Shown here piece after piece: positions 34,995-41,741 of a stretch of DNA of 41,741 bases (the stretch's first letter is position 1; every line of letters begins with the position of its first letter). The stretch is from Anaerorudis sp964444915 (GTDB lineage: Bacteria; Bacteroidota; Bacteroidia; Bacteroidales; Dysgonomonadaceae): NCBI GenBank assembly GCA_964444915.1, contig CAYUIY010000007.1, positions 1 through 41,741 of the forward strand, read 5' to 3'. The position numbers and the translations under genes were made by a program. Below the pieces are notes generated by a model. The model was not told where the DNA came from. It searched no databases and saw only the letters and a list, made by a program, of their open reading frames with translations.

Positions 34995-36287
34995 TCAATT
35001 TTTCGTTTGTATACGGGCATCCGCCCATTTGATAACACCCAGCGGCACAAGAAACAGCAAAGCTGTAACCCCAACCGCCAACATTTCGTTTTGTTTCCTA
35101 TTCGCCGGTTTCCCAATTTCCAGTTGATCGAGCGGAGCTGCCAGTTCTTTCTCCGAAGGAAAGGAACGGCTGCCCCATTTACGGATGATTGTTCCGCCTT
35201 TCAACAGCACCACCCCCGGATTGGAGCGAATCATCGTTTTCAGCAGCAGCTCATCGGCGTGACAAAAAGTAAATCCGCTTTGGTGGCAATGTTCCCACTC
35301 TGTAATCGCCTCGAGGGTCGATGCTGTGACGCAGTACAACGGATAGTTATACTCTTCGGCATAATCTGCCAAAACATTCAATCGGGACAATTCAACGCCA
35401 CGGATACCCGACAAAGTATACGAAATCACCAAAAAAGAATAGTCCGGATCGGAAAGGATCTTTTCGGTTATGTCGGCCCCTTCTATATAGCTGCCGCTTA
35501 CTTCGTCACAAATCAACTGCACAATGGAAAAGTCTTCAATTTCGGGTTTCTTCCCCTTCTTTACCAATTGAGATTTCATCTCGACAAACGTCCATGTAGA
35601 ATCGTTCCAAGGATAATTTTCTTCCGTGAATGCTTTTCTAACTCCGCCTTTCTCATAGACGAGTATATTTTCATATTGATCGGCTTTGGAAGGATCTACC
35701 TTCATTTTATCGGGAATATGTGTTCCTATTTTGTAGGGACGAAAATCGAGCACAGGTAAATTCACCACGTTATAAACGGAAAAAACCACTCCGAAAAATG
35801 CCGTGAAAAGGGTGGCCGTCAATGCTGTTTTTGAACTTAAAAAAGGGGTTATTCGGTTATAATACACCATCAGCATGACCGCGCAACCCAACAATACGAT
35901 GTTTTTGTAAAACGTTGCCCAATTACTGATAACAACGGCATCTCCAAAACACCCGCAGTCTTCAACGGGATTTTTTATTGCAATCCACAATGTGAAAGGT
36001 GTCATGACTGCCATAAACAGCAAAAAAAGACGAGAAACGGTTTTCCGATAAATCCCTAACAAAAGACATACGCCCAATAGAAATTCGACCACCGGAAGCA
36101 GAATAGCTACGGGGAAAGCCAAAGAAAATCCTTCAGAAACCCCAAAAGCAATCAGATAATCCTGTATCTTATACGCAAATCCATGAGGGTCTACCATCTT
36201 CACGAAACCCGAGAAGATAAACGTTGCTCCCCCAACAATTCGGGATAACTCAGTTACTATTTTGATAAGGCGATTGTTCCGTTTCAT
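34995..36287 (-). CDS. DoxX/MauE-like membrane protein (BT_3928 family)
   Basis: 430 aa. An N-terminal DoxX/MauE-like part has about four helices (about 10-160), with FIFSGFVKMVDPHGFAYKIQDYL, and NPVEDCGCFGD carrying a CGC pair. The soluble C-terminal part (about 190-390) looks thioredoxin-like (YSFLVISYTLSGIRG onward, SNPGVVLLKGGTIIRKWG), and a last helix lies at about 405-422. The ATG at 36287 is chosen; 36332 would add residues that do not fit the family. It overlaps the end of the DUF1599 gene by 38 bp. It is likely linked to envelope redox, but this is inference. Confidence 0.82.
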   Translation of the reverse strand: MKRNNRLIKIVTELSRIVGGATFIFSGFVKMVDPHGFAYKIQDYLIAFGVSEGFSLAFPVAILLPVVEFLLGVCLLLGIYRKTVSRLFLLFMAVMTPFTLWIAIKNPVEDCGCFGDAVVISNWATFYKNIVLLGCAVMLMVYYNRITPFLSSKTALTATLFTAFFGVVFSVYNVVNLPVLDFRPYKIGTHIPDKMKVDPSKADQYENILVYEKGGVRKAFTEENYPWNDSTWTFVEMKSQLVKKGKKPEIEDFSIVQLICDEVSGSYIEGADITEKILSDPDYSFLVISYTLSGIRGVELSRLNVLADYAEEYNYPLYCVTASTLEAITEWEHCHQSGFTFCHADELLLKTMIRSNPGVVLLKGGTIIRKWGSRSFPSEKELAAPLDQLEIGKPANRKQNEMLAVGVTALLFLVPLGVIKWADARIQTKN

Positions 36288-36834
36288 TTTCTTCTTCGCC
36301 GAAATGCAATTTGATAAGAGCAAAAATTGCATAATTCACGATGTCCATGTAATTGGCATCAATACCTTCAGATACCAATGTCTTACCCTGATGGCTCTCG
36401 ATTTCCTTGATGCGAAAGATTTTCATCAGGATCAGATCGGTATACGAACTCACGCGCATCATGCGCCATGCCTCATCGTAATCATGATTCTTGGCATTCA
36501 TGAGCCCCTTGGTTTTGGCAATGAATTTGTCGTATAGCTGTAATGCTTCTTCAGGAGTAATGTCAACTGTATCGGAATAACCCAATTCGAGCTGAATAAG
36601 CCCGATAATTCCGTAATTCACAATTCCGACGAATTCGGAAAAAATACCTTCCTTTATCCGACTTTCTTTTTTGATTTCCAATGAACGGATGCGGTTTGCT
36701 TTTATAAAAATCTGATCCGTAACCGATTCGGGGCGCAAAATCCGCCACGAAGCTCCATAATCCTGCAATTTCTTCTGAAAAACATTCCGGCAGATTGCAA
36801 CGACTTCGTCAAATTGCTTATTCGTAACATCCAT
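36250..36834 (-). CDS. DUF1599 family protein (nucleotide-modification-associated)
   Basis: 194 aa with two tandem similar halves: YGASWRILRPESVTDQIFIKANRIRSLE (about 26-53) and YDEAWRMMRVSSYTDLILMKIFRIKEIE (about 118-145). Both are followed by a helix of the type VGIVNYGIIGLIQL or MDIVNYAIFALIKL. The duplicated helices are the family mark. The function is unknown. It is the first gene of the - strand operon; a full promoter (36885-36916) lies before it. Confidence 0.9.
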   Translation of the reverse strand: MDVTNKQFDEVVAICRNVFQKKLQDYGASWRILRPESVTDQIFIKANRIRSLEIKKESRIKEGIFSEFVGIVNYGIIGLIQLELGYSDTVDITPEEALQLYDKFIAKTKGLMNAKNHDYDEAWRMMRVSSYTDLILMKIFRIKEIESHQGKTLVSEGIDANYMDIVNYAIFALIKLHFGEEENETEQSPYQNSN

Positions 36835-36884
36835 TCAAGTAGAGGTATAAATCTTTTTGTGTTTAATTGTTTTGTTTGGGAAAA

Positions 36885-36916
36885 CAAAGGTAGAGAAAAA
36901 AAACAAAAGCTACAAA
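36885..36916 (-). promoter_or_regulatory. Bacteroidetes-type promoter of the DUF1599-folE operon
   Basis: On the - strand, TTTG (36913-36916), a 20-bp spacer and TACCTTTG (36885-36892) match both halves exactly. It is about 50 bp before the ATG. Confidence 0.7.
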
Positions 36917-37125
36917 AACTCCACCTGCCAACTCCAATCCGACCCTTATTCCGGAATTTATACGCCAAGCCAACACCAAACACACTTCAATCACATAACA
37001 ATCACGCTTCAATCCCTTCCAACATCCGCATTTAATCTACCCAAAATCTATATTTTACCTTTTCCTGTTCCCTTCTCTCCTATCCGAAAAACGAAAAAAC
37101 AAGACAATGTTTCGAATCGTTTTTG

Positions 37126-37133
37126 TAGCTTTG
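37126..37133 (+). promoter_or_regulatory. Putative -7 element of the DPP III gene
   Basis: TAGCTTTG is an exact TAnnTTTG 20 bp upstream of the ATG at 37154. The -33 half is not visible. The rest of the 36835-37153 gap holds no gene that I can support. Confidence 0.5.
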
Positions 37134-37153
37134 CACAATAAAACCAAATAAAG

Positions 37154-39223
37154 ATGAAAAAAGTTGTTATTATGCTGACATCCTTTGTTCTGCTGGCTGC
37201 TTGCAATGGTTGTGGAAAAACGAATGAAAAAAAATCTGCAACTATCGACGACGGCATCGATTCAACCTTTCAATATAAAGTCGATCGTTTTGCCGACATT
37301 GAAATACTGCGATATCCCGTACCGGGATTCAATAGATTGTCGTTGCAGCAGAAAGAACTGATTTATTATCTTTCTCAGGCAGCCCTTGAGGGACGCGACA
37401 TTCTCTACGATCAACACAACAAATACAACCTGGCCATACGCCGTGTTTTGGAAGGGGTGTACGAAAATTATATGGGAGACAAATCGACCGAAGATTGGAA
37501 AAATCTGGAGACCTATCTCAAACAGATATGGATGGCCAACGGCATTCATCATCATTATTCCGAAGACAAAATCATGCCGAAATTCTCGAAGGAATATTTT
37601 GTATCGGTAGTGAAATCGGTCGATCCCGAACGGATGCCTTTCCTCGATGGTACGACTGCCGATGAGCTGCTGAGTACGATTCTTCCCGTCATGTTCGATC
37701 CCGACGTTATGCCCAAACGGGTAAACCAACAACCGGGAGTAGATCTGGTGAAAACTTCCGCAGTGAACTTTTACGAAGGGGTTACCCAAAAACAGGTGGA
37801 AGATTTCTACAACGCCATGAAAGATCCCAACGACAGCGCGCCTGTTTCCTATGGATTGAACAGCAAAGTAGTAATGAAAGACGGAAAAATTACCGAGGAA
37901 GTATATAAAATAGGCGGGCTTTACGGTAAAGCCATCGAACGCATTGTGGGTTGGCTGGAAAAGGCGGCCGGTGTTGCAGAAAACGATCAACAGAAAGAAG
38001 TAATCAATACATTGATTGAATATTACCAAACGGGCGATTTAAGGAAATTCGACGAATATTCCATCCAGTGGGTGCAAGACGTGAACTCGCGGGTGGACTT
38101 CGTGAACGGGTTCATCGAAACCTATACCGATCCGCTGGGCATGAAGGGAACATGGGAATCCATCGTCAATTTCAAAAACGAAGAAGCCACCAAGCGTACC
38201 GAAATCATCAGTGCCAACGCACAATGGTTTGAGGATAATTCACCCGTTGATCCGCAGTTTAAAAAAGAAAAGGTGAAGGGGGTATCGGCTAAAGTGATTA
38301 CGGCAGCCATGCTGGGCGGCGACTGTTATCCGGCAACTCCTATCGGGATCAATCTGCCCAACTCCAACTGGATTCGACGCGATTACGGTTCAAAATCGGT
38401 AACTATCGAAAACATTACGAATGCTTACGACAAAGCAGCCGAAGGAAACGGTTTCAACGAAGAATTTATGTGGAGCGAAGAAGAGATTGAACGCGCCAAA
38501 AAATACGGTTCGCTAACCAACAACCTGCACACCGATTTGCACGAATGCCTCGGTCACGGCTCGGGAAAAATGCTGCCGGGTGTGCACGATGGTGCGCTTA
38601 AAGAGTATGAATCGACCATTGAAGAAGCGCGCGCCGACTTGTTCGGGTTGTATTACCTTGCCGATCCCAAAATGATTGAACTGGGGCTTCTACCCGACTC
38701 TACTGCATATAAAACCCAATATTACAGTTATTTGATGAACGGCTTGATGACCCAGCTCACCCGCATTCAGCCGGGTAAAAATATCGAAGAAGCGCACATG
38801 CGTAACCGCCAGCTCATTGCACGGTATGTGTATGAACAAAGTAAAACTGACAAGACCGTAGAGATGAAACAACGCGACGGAAAAACATATGTCGTAGTAA
38901 ATGATTATGCGAAAGTTCGTGATCTGTTTGGTCAATTGTTGTCGGAAATTCAGCGCATCAAATCGACCGGCGATTACCATGCGGCCAAAAAAATGGTGGA
39001 AACATATGCCGTGAAAGTAGACCCTGCTCTTCACAAAGAGGTACTTGTCCGGTATGAAGCATTGAATCTTGCCCCGTACAAGGGTTTTGTGAATCCGGTT
39101 TACCAGCTCGTTACCGATAAAAACGGAAAAGTTACGGATGTCACCATTTCGTACGACGAAAATTATGTGGAGCAAAACCTGCGCTATTCGCGGGAATATT
39201 CGGTATTGCCTTTGTGGAACTAA
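37154..39223 (+). CDS. Dipeptidyl peptidase III (M49 family), lipoprotein
   Basis: 689 aa. The lipoprotein signal is MKKVVIMLTSFVLLAAC with C17 in LLAAC. The M49 zinc motif is H463-E464-C-L-G-H468 (the HExxGH variant with one extra residue), and the downstream ligand is E491 in EEARAD. DPP III releases dipeptides from the N-terminus of oligopeptides of four residues or more. Bacteroides homologues have the same HECLGH. The enzyme is probably anchored at the periplasmic membrane or surface. The folC gene starts 4 bp after the stop, so both may be cotranscribed. Confidence 0.96.
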   Translation: MKKVVIMLTSFVLLAACNGCGKTNEKKSATIDDGIDSTFQYKVDRFADIEILRYPVPGFNRLSLQQKELIYYLSQAALEGRDILYDQHNKYNLAIRRVLEGVYENYMGDKSTEDWKNLETYLKQIWMANGIHHHYSEDKIMPKFSKEYFVSVVKSVDPERMPFLDGTTADELLSTILPVMFDPDVMPKRVNQQPGVDLVKTSAVNFYEGVTQKQVEDFYNAMKDPNDSAPVSYGLNSKVVMKDGKITEEVYKIGGLYGKAIERIVGWLEKAAGVAENDQQKEVINTLIEYYQTGDLRKFDEYSIQWVQDVNSRVDFVNGFIETYTDPLGMKGTWESIVNFKNEEATKRTEIISANAQWFEDNSPVDPQFKKEKVKGVSAKVITAAMLGGDCYPATPIGINLPNSNWIRRDYGSKSVTIENITNAYDKAAEGNGFNEEFMWSEEEIERAKKYGSLTNNLHTDLHECLGHGSGKMLPGVHDGALKEYESTIEEARADLFGLYYLADPKMIELGLLPDSTAYKTQYYSYLMNGLMTQLTRIQPGKNIEEAHMRNRQLIARYVYEQSKTDKTVEMKQRDGKTYVVVNDYAKVRDLFGQLLSEIQRIKSTGDYHAAKKMVETYAVKVDPALHKEVLVRYEALNLAPYKGFVNPVYQLVTDKNGKVTDVTISYDENYVEQNLRYSREYSVLPLWN

Positions 39224-39227
39224 ACGA

Positions 39228-40520
39228 ATGAACTACGAAGAAACACTTCAATATCTTTATAGCCGACTCCCCGAGTATCAACGCATCGGTCATGCTGCGT
39301 ATAAAGAAGGGCTGGACAACAGCCTGGCGCTCGATGCTTATTTCGATTATCCGCATCAAAAATACAAAACCATTCACATAGGGGGCACCAACGGTAAGGG
39401 ATCAACTTCGCACTTGCTTGCTGCTATCTTACAACAGGCGGGTTACAAAGTGGGGTTATACACCTCGCCTCACCTGGTTGACTTTCGCGAACGCATCCGC
39501 GTGAATGGGGAGATGGTCGATAAATCCTATGTGGTAGATTTTGTGGAAAAATACAGGGAAGCATTTGAACCCATTCACCCTTCATTTTTTGAATTAACGA
39601 TGGAGATGGGGTTCCTGTATTTTGCCGAGCAGAAGGTCGATGTAGCCGTAATCGAAGTCGGCCTGGGCGGACGGTTGGATAGCACCAACATCATCTCGCC
39701 CGATTTGTCCGTCATTACCAACATCGGACTCGAACATACCCAATATCTGGGAAATACCCTTCCCAAAATAGCCGTTGAAAAGGCCGGAATCATCAAACCC
39801 TACACTCCAGTGGTGATCGGGGAAATCGAAGACGAAAACGTCCGCCGGGTTTTTGTGGAAAAAGCAGCTGCGCAACATGCGCCCATCGTCTTTGCCGAAA
39901 ACAACAACGACTTCCATGCGCAAAAAACCTCGTCGGGATGGATTTTTCAATGCAAAGAGTATCCCGGCCTCATCGACGAATTAGGGGGATTTGTGCAGGA
40001 GAAAAACGCCAAAACCGTGTTAACTGCCGTTGAAGAGCTCAAAAAAATGGGATATCGCATCCCCAAAGACGCTGTTTACAATGGTTTTGCACATGTAGTA
40101 GAATTAACCGGACTGATGGGGCGCTGGCAAAGGGTGCAGGATAAACCGAAAATCGTATGCGATACCGCGCATAATGCGCACGGAATCCGATATATCGGCA
40201 AACAATTGGAATCGGAAAAATACGACCGACTGCATATCGTCTTCGGGGTGGTAAAAGACAAAGATCTTCAGGCCATATTGCCGCTGTTGCCTAAAAATGC
40301 CGAGTATTATTTCACAAAACCTTCAGTGGAAAGGGCTCTCGATGAAAAAATACTGGCCAAAGAAGCAGCAAACTACCAATTGTGGGGTCATACTTTCGAC
40401 AATGTGGCAGAAGCAGTGCACGCGGCGAGGGAAAAGGCAACAGAAAACGATTTTATTTTTATCGGGGGCAGTTCTTTTGTAGTGGCAGACGCGTTGCCTC
40501 TTTTCATGAACCCTTCATAG
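39228..40520 (+). CDS. folC: Folylpolyglutamate / dihydrofolate synthase (FolC)
   Basis: 430 aa Mur-ligase-like protein. The P-loop is HIGGTNGKGSTSHLLAAIL (about 46-64). Further family marks are TSPHLVDFRERIRVNG, VGLGGRLDSTNI and CDTAHNAHGI. It adds glutamate to dihydropteroate or tetrahydrofolate. The ATG at 39228 follows the dpp3 stop by 4 bp and is the family start (MNYEETLQYLYSRLP); the frame is open upstream to 39138 inside dpp3. Confidence 0.96.
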   Translation: MNYEETLQYLYSRLPEYQRIGHAAYKEGLDNSLALDAYFDYPHQKYKTIHIGGTNGKGSTSHLLAAILQQAGYKVGLYTSPHLVDFRERIRVNGEMVDKSYVVDFVEKYREAFEPIHPSFFELTMEMGFLYFAEQKVDVAVIEVGLGGRLDSTNIISPDLSVITNIGLEHTQYLGNTLPKIAVEKAGIIKPYTPVVIGEIEDENVRRVFVEKAAAQHAPIVFAENNNDFHAQKTSSGWIFQCKEYPGLIDELGGFVQEKNAKTVLTAVEELKKMGYRIPKDAVYNGFAHVVELTGLMGRWQRVQDKPKIVCDTAHNAHGIRYIGKQLESEKYDRLHIVFGVVKDKDLQAILPLLPKNAEYYFTKPSVERALDEKILAKEAANYQLWGHTFDNVAEAVHAAREKATENDFIFIGGSSFVVADALPLFMNPS

Positions 40521-40707
40521 TATCTTGTTTTATTGCACCAACTTATTCATCTCAAAATTATTTTTTGCAGAGCAGTAGATAAATTGAAAATTATCTTGTA
40601 AATTTGTGCTAATACGATTCCCGAATCGGTATCCAACTGTAAGAATACAACAGAAAACGCATTTTTAGATCATATATATAAAACTCTTTTTTAGAAAGGA
40701 AAGCACT
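40521..40707. promoter_or_regulatory. Intergenic region with putative thyA promoter
   Basis: TAAATTTG at 40599-40606 is an exact -7 element, but no -33 TTTG at the right distance is seen. A small hairpin (GATTC-CC-GAATC) lies around 40616-40627. AGAAAGGAAAG precedes the ATG at 40708. Confidence 0.4.
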
Positions 40708-41502
40708 ATGAAACAATATTTAGATTTACTTCAACGTATTCTCGATGAAGGTATAAAAAAAGAAGACCGCACCGGAACCGGAACAATCAGTATTTTCGGA
40801 CACCAGAGTCGTTACAAAATGAGTGACGGATTTCCGCTTCTTACCACCAAAAAATTGCACGTGAAATCCATTATATACGAACTTCTCTGGTTTCTGAAAG
40901 GCGACACAAACGTAAAATACCTGCATGAACACGACGTACACATCTGGGACAAATGGGCAAACGAAAATGGCGAACTTGGTCATATTTACGGGTATCAATG
41001 GCGCTCGTGGCCTCATTACGATGGTGGACGCATCGACCAAATCGCAGAAGCAGTGGATATGATCAAGCATCATCCCGATTCGCGGCGGATCATTGTCAGC
41101 TCGTGGAACGTGGCCGATTTGCCCAATATGAACCTTCCTCCGTGTCATACGCTTTTTCAATTTTATGTTTCCGACGGCAAACTGAGCCTGCAGCTTTACC
41201 AACGCAGTGCCGACGTTTTTCTGGGCGTTCCATTTAACATTGCTTCTTACGCCTTGCTGTTAAAAATGATGGCGCAGGTAACAGGTTTGCAGGAGGGCGA
41301 TTTTATACACACGATGGGCGATGCACACATTTATCTGAATCATTTGGATCAAATAAAATTGCAACTCACGCGGGAACCTCGTCCCTTGCCCAAGATGATC
41401 ATCAATCCCGATGTAAAAGATATTTTCAGTTTTCAATACGAAGACTTCGAACTCGTCGACTACAATCCGCATCCGCACATCAAAGGAGAGGTTTCGGTTT
41501 AG
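40708..41502 (+). CDS. thyA: Thymidylate synthase
   Basis: 264 aa, the standard size of ThyA. Catalytic C146 lies in LPPCHTLFQF. Other family blocks are EDRTGTGTISIFGHQ, HVKSIIYELLWFLKGDTN, WDKWANENGELGHIYGYQWRSW, LYQRSADVFLGVPFNIASYALL and GDAHIYLNHLDQ. It makes dTMP from dUMP with methylenetetrahydrofolate, yielding dihydrofolate, which the next gene's product (DHFR) recycles. Confidence 0.98.
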   Translation: MKQYLDLLQRILDEGIKKEDRTGTGTISIFGHQSRYKMSDGFPLLTTKKLHVKSIIYELLWFLKGDTNVKYLHEHDVHIWDKWANENGELGHIYGYQWRSWPHYDGGRIDQIAEAVDMIKHHPDSRRIIVSSWNVADLPNMNLPPCHTLFQFYVSDGKLSLQLYQRSADVFLGVPFNIASYALLLKMMAQVTGLQEGDFIHTMGDAHIYLNHLDQIKLQLTREPRPLPKMIINPDVKDIFSFQYEDFELVDYNPHPHIKGEVSV

Positions 41503-41652
41503 CCTGATTTGTTTGAATGTCGGTTTCATAAAAATTGGTCAACGCTATTCGATGAAAAGGATCAACCGGTAAAAGATTAGCGCTGCAAAAGAAAATTTTA
41601 TAATTTTATCCGTATAATAATTCGCTCGATCACTGATTTTAAAACGTGAAGA

Positions 41653-41741
41653 ATGCACAACAATACAACCAAGGAAAATGAATTCCCCGGCGAAATCGCC
41701 ATGATCGTTGCCGCGGATGAAAATAACGCCATCGGCAAAAA
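41653..41741 (+). CDS. folA: Dihydrofolate reductase, N-terminal part (cut by the window end)
   Basis: The frame starts MHNNTTKENEFPGEIAMIV and continues AADENNAIGK, the typical first strand and NADPH/substrate loop of DHFR. Only 29 codons are inside the window. The position after thyA (150-bp gap) supports the call. A second ATG at 41701 (MIVAADENNA) is an alternative start. Confidence 0.85.
   Translation, partial: MHNNTTKENEFPGEIAMIVAADENNAIGK

Noticed and set aside
1..41741. CRISPR array
   Set aside because: No regularly spaced short repeats with unique spacers were seen anywhere; the repeats found are gene duplications or degenerate tracts.

Overview
The window looks like a chromosomal segment of an anaerobic Bacteroidales bacterium (Bacteroides / Parabacteroides / Dysgonomonas relatives). 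The reasons are a complete SusC/SusD-type glycan-uptake locus driven by an ECF sigma factor and a FecR anti-sigma factor, Bacteroidetes-type promoters (TTTG, about 19-20 bp, TAnnTTTG) before several genes, lipoproteins with an acidic residue after the lipid cysteine, and a Bacteroides-like core cluster (DUF1599, DoxX-like, tpiA, SPOR, folE). The genus cannot be fixed from sequence reading alone.

Region 1 (1-4.6 kb) is a small DNA-modification or defence island. A C5-cytosine methyltransferase (+) is divergent from a Vsr-type nuclease and a MORC/MutL-like GHKL ATPase (both -). The ATPase ends in an RNxxxH motif like that of HEPN RNases. An unrecognised 232-aa gene lies further left.

Region 2 (4.6-15.3 kb) is a scarred accessory region. 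Pieces of four genes (an AlkD-like DNA glycosylase, an acetyl-xylan-esterase-like hydrolase, an EamA transporter and an S33-type alpha/beta hydrolase) occur in two or three copies in different states of decay. They are mixed with an IS110 remnant, an IS3-orfA-like leader and several small unknown genes. The intact members are alkD at 12.1 kb, the esterase at 14.4 kb and two nearly identical S33-type hydrolases at 5.8 and 10.8 kb. A thioredoxin-fold (TlpA-like) protein lies among them.

Region 3 (15.5-27.2 kb) is a polysaccharide utilisation locus on the - strand: ECF sigma, FecR, SusC with an STN signalling domain, SusD, a GH18-like protein without its catalytic acid, a DUF1735+LamG glycan-binding lipoprotein, an Endo-H/F-type GH18 endo-beta-N-acetylglucosaminidase and an Ig-like lipoprotein. 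The likely substrate is N-linked glycan. The susD reading frame carries one in-frame TGA. The locus lies between two 139-bp direct copies of the 3' end of the sulP gene exactly 12,766 bp apart, which suggests that it was inserted there.

Region 4 (27.4-41.7 kb) is core genome: a SulP anion transporter, a small putative zinc peptidase, a BON-domain lipoprotein, typA/bipA, the - strand operon DUF1599-DoxX-tpiA-SPOR-folE, then dipeptidyl peptidase III, folC, thyA and the start of folA. Four folate-cycle genes (folE, folC, thyA, folA) lie within 9 kb.
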